A DNA stretch of 39,628 bases from Arachnopeziza araneosa (lineage: Eukaryota; Ascomycota; Leotiomycetes; Helotiales; Arachnopezizaceae): assembly GCA_003988855.1 (NCBI GenBank), contig QYAI01000217.1, forward strand, positions 1 to 39,628, read 5' to 3'. Positions 20,078-30,700 of this stretch are shown piece after piece (within the stretch, counting starts at the first letter, position 1; each line of letters begins with the position of its first letter). The notes beneath the pieces were generated by a model, which did no database searches, had not been told where the DNA came from, and saw only the letters and a program-made list of their open reading frames with translations. The position numbers were made by a program, and so were the translations under genes.

Positions 20078-22871
20078 TCAAGGCGATCTCAAGATAGCTT
20101 CAGATTCACTAATGGCCTTCTGCAGACGTTCAATATCCTCATTCAACTCCCTTCTCATCTTTCGATCTTCCCCTGTTTCCGCTGCAATCTCGGCAACACT
20201 TAGATCAGACATTGAATCTACAAACTCTTTCGAGAATATGTTCAAGGTGTCTTCAATGAAGCTGCTGTTAAGCCCATTCTTACAGACAGCATCTATATAA
20301 TGCTGGATTGACATGTTGTAATATGCCTTGAGTATGTCATGAATTTCGTATACAATTTGGCGTTCCGCAGTGATGACTCCCTTGAGCGTTTCCTTATTGG
20401 TTTTAGCGAAAGATGCAACAGTCTGAAAAGTGTGCTCTTCATAATGTGTCTCAGAACCATAGGGTGTAACTGGTGCACCCGGAAATAGGTTGTTGTTAGG
20501 AGGGGTAGGTCCTCCAAATAGGTTCCTTTCCTTAGCCGTCGATGGAGGCGGTGTCACTGGCGGAACTTGTGTATTCCGAGGCATTCCAAATCCAGAGAAT
20601 GGCTCAGGGGGATGAGTGGCAACACGTGATGTTGAAGCAGTCGGCTTGATAGGTACTTTCCTCAAATATGTTTCATGTTCCAGTCTTGCTAGAGCACTGA
20701 TGAACCTCAGGGTTCGTGCCTCTCGTACTTCTCTCATGAACTGATCTTTACCAGCGACAAGATGAAGGCCGTCTTGTTCATCAAAGATAAGCTCATCGCA
20801 ACTGCATTTCAAACTGGCCATTTGCTCTTCCAATTCTTGTTTCACTAAATGTTTCAAGGCTCCAAGGACATTCTTGTTCTTGCAGGAAGCCTCAAGACAG
20901 TGATCCAATGAAAGTTCGAACAACTCCTTCACATGAACCAAAAACTTATCGGTGATCGAACTCCAGTTCTCAGTCTGTTCCTCGAAGAGCCGTTCGACCA
21001 GGGCGGGTGGTACAAGTCCAGGAAGCGATCTTGACTGTGAGTCTCGGTAGCGTTGTCCAATCCAAGTATATATGTTCTCGGAATCAGCACCGGCGGAGGT
21101 ATAAAAATCGGCAGCATTATCGGAATCAAGATCTAGTTCAGCTTTGGGCGACAAAAACATCATAGTTGCCCCAGATTTCTTGAGGGGAAGGTGAAGCAAA
21201 GATATATTGGCCTCATTCAGTGCTCTCAAAAGCAGTGTAGGATCAACTGTTCCCCTTGCGGAGCGCATATTATCGTCCAAACACATCGCTTTTGGATATT
21301 GATACGCTTCTACTATCGTTTGGAGATAATTTCGCTGATCTTCGAGAGTGCTGCGGGCTGGTCCCAGTGATTGAAGTTGGATTCGTTTCTTCGCCAATAT
21401 ATCCCTGGTTTCCACATTGAATCTCGGAAATTCGGATCTGATATGAGCGCAAAAGACGTTACTGAGACCAGTCCGCAGTGCTGATATGCCCATTCGGTTT
21501 TCTTCAATGCGTGATGATGCTGTGGACCATTCGGGTCCAGAGAAGAGTTGCTTTTCCATGCTCCGAGCTGTCTCAAGAGAGACGCCAGCTTTTGCTTCGG
21601 AACTAGAGCGATTCTTGACGACATACCAGCCATGCTTAAGGAAACGTTCTTCATTGCGAGCTCTTTTGTGGGCCTATTCAGCAATTAGATAAAGTGGTGC
21701 TAAATGACTTATTCACTTACAGCTTCAAGGTCATCCGTTTCAGAGGTTTTCACAAGATCACACTTGGTCATAACTCCGAGTGTTCTGTCTCCAGTAAAAT
21801 CTGCATCTCCAGCAAGCCCTAGGATCTTCTGATTGGCCGACAGTTGTCCAGCTTCCATAACCGTCCTAAGTATATTAGCCACGTCCGAAATTTCTGCAAT
21901 TTACTTACACAATGACAGTCCTCTTCTCTGTAATCAAAGACACCACAAGGTCCTCGATTTGTTGAACGGGCCCATCTGATTGATCCCTAGTGTGTGCTTT
22001 CGAAAATGTTAGTCTGAAAATCTATGTTTCTTGAAAAAGTGCTCACTAGCGTAGAGTCCTGGAGTGTCGACGAAACTGAGACTTTTAAACTCAGGGCTTC
22101 TCATCTCAAACTGTAATGTGTGGCTAGAAATTTCCTTTGCTGGTGATTCAACCGACCTGATACGTGATGTATTGTCAGTCGCAAATACTGGAGTTCGTAC
22201 ACCTAGTAAGACTGAGGCCTGCCGTAATGTTAGCGCGTTTATAGAGTGAAAGATTAGGAGGCACATGCCTCTCGGAGAACGCTCTCAAATTGAACTTGTG
22301 ATAATGGTTCATTGTAGACTTGAGCTAAATTGAATTTCTGGATTGCTTCAAGATCATTCTTTGAGAGATCTTTGGCCTTAGGATCACGAATGATACTGGG
22401 CTTGACTTGGAACTTGGATGGATCTTCGATGAGAATTATCTCAATTGGAAATCGAGTACCAATTCCAGTTGTGATTGGCACAGGGAGACCAGTCAGATTC
22501 TCTAAGAGACTAGATTTCCCACAGCTTTGAGTACCCGCAATTACCAGCTTTAGAACATTAGCGACTGTTTTCATGGGTTCAAGATGTTAAAATACCCTGG
22601 GAAGTTCAATGTGTTTGCCAATGCCCAACTTTTTGTAGGTGTCAATGATCTTCATATATTGAATTGTTTCTTGATTGTAAAAGACATCCTTATCGATGGA
22701 AATCTGTAAGTTGTCTTGTGATGCTGATGATGCTAATTGTTCTGAAGAGGTTGGAGCCTTGGTCGGTTCTGCTGTAACTGGTGTGCTGGGCATTGACTCA
22801 AAGGATGCGGTAGAGGTTGGGCTGTCTAAAGACGCAAGGCCTCTAATGCTAGCCATGGATTGGAGTGGCAT
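20078..22871 (-). CDS. Dynamin-like large GTPase (fungal Mx/Vps1-type)
   Basis: Six exons, 22871-22596, 22547-22265, 22211-22047, 21975-21909, 21865-21721 and 21673-20078, encode about 843 aa. Splicing restores the GTPase domain: G1 GTQSCGKSS (97-105), the switch Thr in GTRFP, G3 DTPGL (235-239) and G4 TKCD (297-300). A middle/stalk region follows. A Pro/Gly-rich linker with GFGMP and FGGP motifs takes the place where some dynamins have a PH domain. The GTPase effector domain forms the C-terminal 110 residues. Such proteins remodel membranes in vacuolar, peroxisomal or mitochondrial fission. There is no PH domain, proline-rich tail or transmembrane segment. The third intron (21976-22046) is the only uncertain one: the frame needs its acceptor at ATCAG, not at the nearer CTAG. 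Confidence 0.88.
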
Positions 22872-23611
22872 GTTAATCGTTGTGTAAATTTCTCTTTCTT
22901 GTTGAAGATTGAGAGATATGATGGTGATGAAAGATGGAGGGATGAAAAAAGCTGGTCAACAGCTGGCAGGCTTTGAGATGAGGTAAGAGGAGTTGAAAAT
23001 AATAATTTGAAGCTTTCTGCAATAACATTGAGAGACTTGGAAGCTGGTGTCTTTTATCTTCAAATATTCTGCTCTTCGTCCCGTCTTGGGCCGTAAAGAC
23101 AGTACACTTAGACCATGACAGCGCTAGTTCCTTCATATGACAACCCTCATTTGACCAGGTTCACTCCGCTCTGTTTCATTCGATCCCGGGAACACCTCCG
23201 CAAAGTAGGATGCCATACTATTTTTGTTTGGAAATATGTAGACCCATCATCCTATGTCCTCGAGGTTGTTGGTTCCTTCAGGCCGAGACAGCGGCCCGCT
23301 AAACCGCATACCACCTTCCCGATCCGATTTGTCAAACTGGCGGCTGAGACGATCCGTTCAGTCGGTAACAAATAAGCTGAAGCGTATAGACGCGGGTAAA
23401 TTGGACCTGGCACCTTAAGAAGTGTATAATAAGGTCACCAACATGATGAGAGCGCGCTGTTTCAAGAATGGTATCACAAGTGCGGCTCAGAGGCTGGAAT
23501 GAAGAAGGATTCAACGGATGAAGAGAAAACGTTTGACCATTGCTGAGACAAAAGATAATCATTGGCATCAAGACCAGCGAGAGATTCAGCGTGTGGTCAT
23601 GAAGTGCGATG
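22872..23611. other. Promoter side of the dynamin gene, no other gene seen
   Basis: Short open frames on both strands carry no motif. The region ends at the target duplication CGATG (23607-23611) of the adjacent solo LTR. Confidence 0.4.
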
Positions 23612-23973
23612 TGTCACGTTTCGAGCCGTACGTATTGCTCATATAAGCAATGAGTCTTTTGAATGAGAGAATATAGATCAACAGGTATATTGATCAAATA
23701 ATAAGGTCTTGTATTGATTGGATTAAGTGATCTTCTCAGAAAGTGATATATATTCCACTGATCTCCTCTTTCTTGCTCTGCTCCGAGATCCTCTGCTTTT
23801 ATGCCCTGATATTCTCCTTGATCCTCCACTAGCTCATTCCATTGATCACGTCATTGCTGGTTATGGATTCTGCTTTCGGAAGTTCTTTAACTTGATTTCC
23901 TGATCCGGCTATAGGTTCTTTATCTGAGCTTTATTGGCTGCTTTCAGCTTGTCGAATCCTTCCGCTTGCGACA
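23612..23973. mobile_element. Solo LTR of a retrotransposon, with 5-bp target duplication
   Basis: The 362-bp unit starts TGTCACG and ends GCGACA, giving the required TG...CA ends and a short inverted terminus (TGTCRC). It is flanked by CGATG on both sides (23607-23611 and 23974-23978). Inside are the perfect short palindrome TTGCTCATATAAGCAA and TATA-like stretches. There is no internal retrotransposon domain, so it is a solo LTR left by recombination between two LTRs. Copia or gypsy origin cannot be told from this copy. Confidence 0.75.
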
Positions 23974-23978
23974 CGATG

Positions 23979-24656
23979 CGCAGTGGCCGCAGCAATATCC
24001 AGGGGAGATGAAGATACCACTGAGATATGCGCGTGACGGGATGTGCACCGGCGCAGCCTCAAGACAGGAGGTCACCCTTAACTTCTTGTCGTGCTTGAAT
24101 AATCCATCGTCATTAACATAGCACTCGAGTATCCGAGCTTGCGCAAACTTCTTGCTGCCATATTAAGCAGTTTTGTTTTAGGCTTCTATGATGCCCTCAG
24201 TCTCAGCCACTACTTCACTATTTGACAACGAAAACCATCTTCTTAGCTATTTCAAAGTATTCGAGCTTGGAAGATAACATAAGAGAGTTGAATCAATCTA
24301 TCAAATGATTTAACTTCAACTTAATTAGAAGACGCCGAGATAGATCAACCAACTTACGGCGACAGGATCAGCATGGCTCTTACTTACTGTTGCACTGCGA
24401 GGTGACGGACGTAAATTGCAAGGAAATTTTTCGAACAAGAATGCCCATGTGAATTCCAATGAGTTCCAGCGACTTCGTACCTTTCCCGCATTGTCCTCAA
24501 AGTCCCTTTTCAACGAGCCCATGCAGTTGGCCGAAAATGAGCAGGCAAGGGTCTTAAAACGATGCGACCACAATCTGAATCTGTTTCGAGTACCGAGAGA
24601 GAACTAGCAAAGTTACAACTCACTTAAATCGGTGCAGTATACTTCGCATTCGATAA
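23979..24656. other. Intergenic region between solo LTR and F-box gene
   Basis: No gene is recognised. Open frames of 60-80 codons on both strands near 24325-24607 overlap and lack motifs. Confidence 0.4.
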
Positions 24657-25676
24657 TCAATCCCACTCCTCGATTGGTAGCCCACGGAGTATCCTTCTTT
24701 TTGTCCATAGCTTGCACAGTATGATGAGATCTTCGTCACCGTAGTAACTGATAGACACATTTAGCTCTTTAACCTTCAGCTTGTCATCCTGTTTCCAGCC
24801 ATCTCGACCCATAGGGGCGCGATGTTCGGCTTCAACATTGACAAGTATAATATCCAATGGCCGCTCTACTGTGCCGTGGAATTGGTTTCTCCACTCTTCC
24901 TTGATATCCACTTCGTCCAATCCATCAGCTCTTGTTAACACGATTGTTTCTATATTTTCCAGCTTCCGAAGGCCCTCCCAGAAGCTCGACACGGACACGT
25001 CCTGATTATATAGTACCAAAGTCTTCAATTTTGGCCACAAGGACCATACTAGTGGCTCCTCCGAGTGCCTTTCCTGTGTAGCCAAGTACAATTCATCTTC
25101 AACACTGCAAAACTCTTCAAGATTTGGAAGGTTTGAGAACGCAGATCGAAGTATTGGTCGTATTCCATGAAGATCGTGTTCAGGATATAGACTTCGTAGA
25201 GGGATATCAATAATGAGTCGTCGTAGATTTGGTCCCAATATTGATAGAAGCTGCTGAATTTCGTAGTGGATGGCCGGTTCTTGGATACTATTATAGAATC
25301 GAAACGGTTTGAAGTAGAGAGAGGTTATACGTGGGAGCAGGTCTTCGATAGATGGATTTAGGCCACCTCCGCTCGCCAGTGACGGTGACGAGAAAACACT
25401 AAGGAGCTTCAGGAAACGCTGTTCAGTGTGTATGTAAAGACAGTAGGTGTACAGGAGACGGCGGGCAGTGGGATGGATGACTCGGGACGTAAGAGTCAGG
25501 GAGAGCAGGGTCTTCGTGATGGGGTGCGAAGGTGGAAGAGCAATTGGGTAGGGCGCGGATGGGCATACAAAGTCAACAATAGAAAGAAGGATATCCGCGG
25601 GCAACTGGGTCTTGTTTCGTTCGATCATATTGGGATTTTGATGCTCTTTGGACCGGACAAGGCAGAAGGAATTCAC
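24657..25676 (-). CDS. F-box-like / leucine-rich fungal protein
   Basis: One exon encodes 339 aa, or 323 aa from Met17 (25628), which sits directly before the F-box-like segment TQLPADILLSIVDFV and is the more likely start. The rest contains spaced leucine-rich strands (LRRLIIDIPL, LPNLEEF, WPKLKTLVL and LENIETIVL) typical of fungal F-box proteins that lack a strong LRR consensus. Such proteins recruit targets to SCF ubiquitin ligases, but the target is unknown. A weak F-box consensus limits confidence in the role. Confidence 0.65.
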   Translation of the reverse strand: MNSFCLVRSKEHQNPNMIERNKTQLPADILLSIVDFVCPSAPYPIALPPSHPITKTLLSLTLTSRVIHPTARRLLYTYCLYIHTEQRFLKLLSVFSSPSLASGGGLNPSIEDLLPRITSLYFKPFRFYNSIQEPAIHYEIQQLLSILGPNLRRLIIDIPLRSLYPEHDLHGIRPILRSAFSNLPNLEEFCSVEDELYLATQERHSEEPLVWSLWPKLKTLVLYNQDVSVSSFWEGLRKLENIETIVLTRADGLDEVDIKEEWRNQFHGTVERPLDIILVNVEAEHRAPMGRDGWKQDDKLKVKELNVSISYYGDEDLIILCKLWTKRRILRGLPIEEWD

Positions 25677-27789
25677 GAATAATGGAATGCTTAGTCAGCG
25701 CTGGCATCGTCAGGCTTGAAGTATTGTGAACCTCGTCAAATCTCACCCAATTAGCCAAATCTATGAAGGCTAGGTAATATCTTTTTTACTCGTTTGTATT
25801 CAGGATGAAGCCCGTAAGTTCGGTGTATGAAATGTAAATCCGCTGGAGCTGCATAATTTCTATTTAAGGCGCAAAGCACTAGATTCAAAGTGCGCTAAAA
25901 AGTATACTCTAGGGTGAGGTTCGCGACGGTCCGGAGCGGCAACGTCCCTAATTCCGGGTTCCAGATGCCTTACGACCCCAATATCTCAAGCAATTCCCTT
26001 CAGAAACCATCAAATCTCTTAAAAGCGTGCAGCGAGTCTTCCTTATCTGCGACCGTGGTTGGCATCTTTTACCAANTTATTTGAGGATGATGTGAACGCA
26101 ACATGCTGCAAATTAGTGTACCCTATCTTGTTGTGCATTCCCCGCTACCAGATGGATCGGCTTAGCTTGACGTCTGGTATTGCCTTGTATCCCGGACGTC
26201 AACATTCCCACCTGACAAGTAACCTTACACAAAACTCCAGACTTATATTCGTCCCTTCAAGAACTTTTACGTCAAGGAGCCAGCTGACCTATCGCATGCA
26301 TTGTCGACATGCATTAGATATACTGCAGTACTTCCAGTATCTTGCTCTCATCTGGGTGGACAAGGCGCGATCGGCACGGTTATCTTGATCTCGAGCGGGA
26401 ACAGCAAACTGTGTAGGGAGAGCCCAGAACCTAATTTTGTGGCGTCCAGTAGTCCATTAGGCAGCTCGTTATTTGTGTGGTAGTACAACAGGTTTTGAAT
26501 GAACTCTGAATTTACTTAATCTTTCTTCAGGCATCAATTTCATGTTATATGCAACCATGCTTAGAAGTCGACATTCTAGCGCAGCTTCTACGAATGAACT
26601 AGCCACGTACTCCGTCTAAGAGCGGTTACACTTAGGGATCCTTGAAGACGCTATTCGTGCGTTGACTGAGGGAGAAAGGGAGGTGAATGTGGAAATTCTT
26701 GGCTTTAACGGATCAAAATCCTATTAGTGAAACGATATAAGCTGCGGCTGGGCCGTGAATGGCAGGAAGTCGTGCATGGGTCTCCAAAAGGTTACTTCTG
26801 GTTTTTTTATGGAGCGAATAGAGTTTTCGGGGTCTCAAAATTCGAACTAGCATTTCGANGATTCATATTTCCAATCGGGTTAGGAGATTCTCTCCAAAGA
26901 ACTCTTTCTCAATATTCAATAGCCTGTTCGAGTAACAGCTCACTATCACATGTGGAAGTTCAACTAAGCATATAGCAGCTGGAGGCGACCTACAGTCATA
27001 TGGTGGGGTCCGCCCATCTTGCATCAATTCAGCTCTTCCTATTCGGTAAGAAAGGCTTTTTGAGAGCGGTGTGGTATCCAAGATTTTCAGCGGCATTTCT
27101 GGTAAGATCTCCTCGCTTTCCAGTACTCGTCCAGTCCTATCACTTGTGTTTGTCCACATTTCTTTGGCTTGAGATGAACAGTTCTTCGGTTACCCTTTTG
27201 ATGTCCTTCCACACCTTTGACAAACTTATCTCTTACAGGGCACCAAGTAGAGTCACACGCGGGCCTGGATTAAACCGCTGAATAATCATCAACATACGTT
27301 GATCGATCGATCGATGATGGCGTCGACGCCACATCCAATTGTTTGGCTTCAATGGATTGCCTAGGCCAATCATTCTATATGGGGATATCCGTCATCATGA
27401 TACGCAACACTTCAGCCCTCCACGGTATGAAAGATCTATTGTATTTGTTGTATGCAGTACACCCATATGCTTGTGCAGAATAGAGCTATCACGAGAAACG
27501 AAAATAAAAATGATACGTTAGAGCGAGTCTTATCTCAAGTTTAACATCCCAATATTGATTTAATTGCGTCGGATGTAATTCTCGAGAGCATCAAACAACG
27601 AGCTTCAATCTTGAACAATTGGTATTCTTGTTCCATCGTGCAATGGGATCTTATTTGAACCATCAGTTCGACTCAAATCGTCTTGAGGCTACCGGATGTG
27701 CATACTCGGGTCACTTAAGCTCTGAAAGAACACTTTACACACCAGATGGCGTCAGTTAATCTAGCAACTAAACAGCTCCCACTAATATT
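25677..27789. other. 2.1-kb gap with no intact gene, possibly decayed coding sequence
   Basis: No reading frame is supported. Two short stretches look protein-like but are broken by stops: plus strand near 26635-26725 (reads LGILEDAIRALTEGE) and minus strand near 27160-27270 (reads KVWKDIKRVTEELF). I do not recognise a family. A GATC tetranucleotide run lies at about 27299-27314. Two single N bases (26076 and 26859) fall here. Confidence 0.35.
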
Positions 27790-30700
27790 ATGACAGACTA
27801 TACTCACCTCCCGGTCCTACGCACCATTGCGAGATCAACAGCTGAAAACAATTACTGATCTCCTTTGCCTCAGACCCCAGGCTGAACATAACACACACAA
27901 TGATCCAGTTCGAAGTAGCCTCTTACCGTCAGATTCGCAAGTGTTAGCTTTCGCGTTAGGGGCACCCGCTCGAAGAGTCTTATTACGTGCAGAAGAAGTC
28001 GGCCCTTCCACTGGCTGGAAAGATGGATACTTATCATCAAAGCATGGATTCTTACCTTTAGACCCATCTTCCTCACCAATAGCACTGGCTTTAACGCCAG
28101 GCCGAGTTTGGTCTGATTTATGCGAACGCTTACCTGCAATCGTCTCACGCGGCAAAGTTCGTGAAGAGGTCAGAGCACTACCTCTTGTGTTAGGTACTGC
28201 CGAAGTCGTCCCAGATGCGGCTTTGTGGGCTGCAACTGTCACCTTAGGTCTTATGGCATCAGCGTAGGTTTCTAGTTTCAGAATTACATGGCGATACTAA
28301 CAGGCTTTTCACCTAGATTTCGCTACGAAGAACGCAACAGTGGCCTGGAAGGAATAAGCCTTACAATAAAACCTATCGTCCATGGAAGCGCTGATGAAGA
28401 GCCTGAGACCAAAGGCCTCCCTCCATGTTTGTCGACACCTTTACGACAAATAAACACGCGAATGGGTCGGTCGCTTCCTCACGCATCAATGTACGACATT
28501 AGCATTTACAATGTGAGTAAATTATTCTTTCATGGTACCATCTGATAAGAATAACAGTACAAAATTCGCGATCCTACGAGTGTTGCCCCTTACCTTGAAC
28601 GACGAGAAAATATGGAGATGCGGTGGCCAGTAAGACGCTCGTCTCTCAGTTCACATTACAATGTTGACACTGTAGGTAGGTATTCGATGATTTGGCTGAG
28701 AAAGCCACACTTCTTTGTATGGCAGAGGTTCATGGATGTTGTAATCCAATAGTCGATCTCATTGCTACATCTCAAGAAAATGTTATGATGAAGGATAACC
28801 ATGGACTTCTTCGCACACTGATCAAGATCAAAGAATGCGTCGATCAATTGAGCCATGTCTTTCACAAAATCAGTGTTAATCCAACGTCTGGAGAGAACTA
28901 TGCAAATCCAGTATTGGTGAGGTTTCACATGAAGTTTGAGAATACTCTGAACTAATATTTTGACAGTGGGGCTCAAGATTTGTAAAGTTGACGGCGCCAC
29001 TATCAACAAGGGTTCCAGCTATGAGTGGGCTTGCTCTACCTATATTCTTGGTGATGGACGTCTTCTTAGGCAGAGCCACGTACGACAGCTTTCTTGGTGT
29101 TGAAGCCCTCCACTTGCGCGCGTGGTCACCAATGAACATTCGTGCTTTTATTGCAGCAATAGAGATGGATTACCGAGTTCCTGATTATGTGGAGGCTTCG
29201 GGCGATCCTTGTCTTATCGGAGTTCTTCAAGGTATCGTGGAAGCTTATGCAGGAGAGCGAGGGTTTATAGGAACCCATAGATGTAAGTGAATCAGTTCTT
29301 GCAGCGATCAAGTGCTATTGTTGGTGTTCAAATCAAAAACCCGATGGCGATTAGACGTTGCTTTATGTCATTCCAGCATGAAAATTTTGATTCTTAGAAC
29401 AAATATCTTCCTCTTCAAAACAGAAGCTGACTCTCGTTAGATAAAGTTTATGGTTTCCTTGAGATAGCCTCCAAAACCGGCCGTACAGAGACAAATGGAA
29501 AATCTGGAGCAGCTGACAGTAGCGGAAGGCCATGGCGCGAAAGTCATCATATTCTTTCTGCCGCCATGATGGAGAGAACTGATCGATATTACAAAGATAT
29601 TACGGTCGAGCCGCAAGACATTCGTGGGTCGTTCGAAGAGTGTAGGGTTGATTCTCGTATCTTGAGAAGGGACTATATCGACCGAGACCCAACGAGAACC
29701 ACTGGGTCGGTTACCCTCGACATAAAGAACACGGGAATGACGTACAGACCTGGAGATCGAGTGGCAATCATGCCTCTCAACTCAAATGCAGAGATAGCGA
29801 AGGTGGTCTCAGCCCTTGGTCTTAATGACATCCTTTNCAGTAACGTTTGGCTGCAATCACATTCTGATTGGAAACGATTCGCGAATCACCTATCTATAGT
29901 TGATCATGACAGATTCTCTGGCGTCTTGACAGTTCATGATGTATTCAAGAGAGGCCATCTAGCTCCGTTGACCAAAGGAGTTGTGATTCAAGTAAGTTGC
30001 AATTCGAAAATCTTTTCATAACACCTAACCACCGTAGCTACACGAGAAACTTCAAAAATCGTCAAAAATCGTAAGGAAGGTCTTGGAGAGTGATCTTTGG
30101 CCAGTCAGAGCGTCTCTAGGGGACCTTCTCCAAGCTGCCTTGGCAGACGTTACCCCAGCGATATGGCATCGCGCATTTGATCTTTTCCACCTCTCTTGGC
30201 TCCTGGACCTTATCCCTGTGGAAGTTCCTCGAACCTATAGCATTGCCAATTTTTCTACAGAGCTGCTTCCGTCGACAATTGATCTTGCTGTAGGCCGCTC
30301 AAACTTCAAGATATCTCCAATCCTCAATCCGAATCAGGATATCATTGGCAATGGAGTGAGCAGTGGATTCCTCAACCCAAATCCTTCGGTTGCCGTCTCT
30401 GAACAAGACAGTAGTGAAAATGATTCGGTATTGATTGGAATCTCCCGACCCTTAAATTTTCAACTTCCAGTTGCAAATTCTAGTCCGGTCGTTATGTTCG
30501 CTGGCGGATCTGGAATTGCTCCGTTTCGAGGTTTTTGGCAAGCGCGTGCGGCACAAGGTAGCGGAAAGAATATTCTCTTTCTCGGGGTCCAATCTCGTGA
30601 GAAACTCTTATTTGAGGATGAAATTCTTGACCACGTTCATCGTGGAAAACTGGAACTCCATGTCGCCTTTTCTAGGGACCGAAATGGTCTCCAATACAGC

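Noticed and set aside
23165..23200. tRNA T-loop-like string (TTCGATCCC)
   Set aside because: I could not fold acceptor, D and anticodon arms around it; no tRNA gene is supported in the window.
27299..27316. GATC tetranucleotide run as a regulatory site
   Set aside because: Too short and common; treated only as a minor simple repeat.
27835..28242. Long minus-strand open frame of 135 codons
   Set aside because: It is antisense to the IDO domain, whose protein features are unmistakable on the plus strand.
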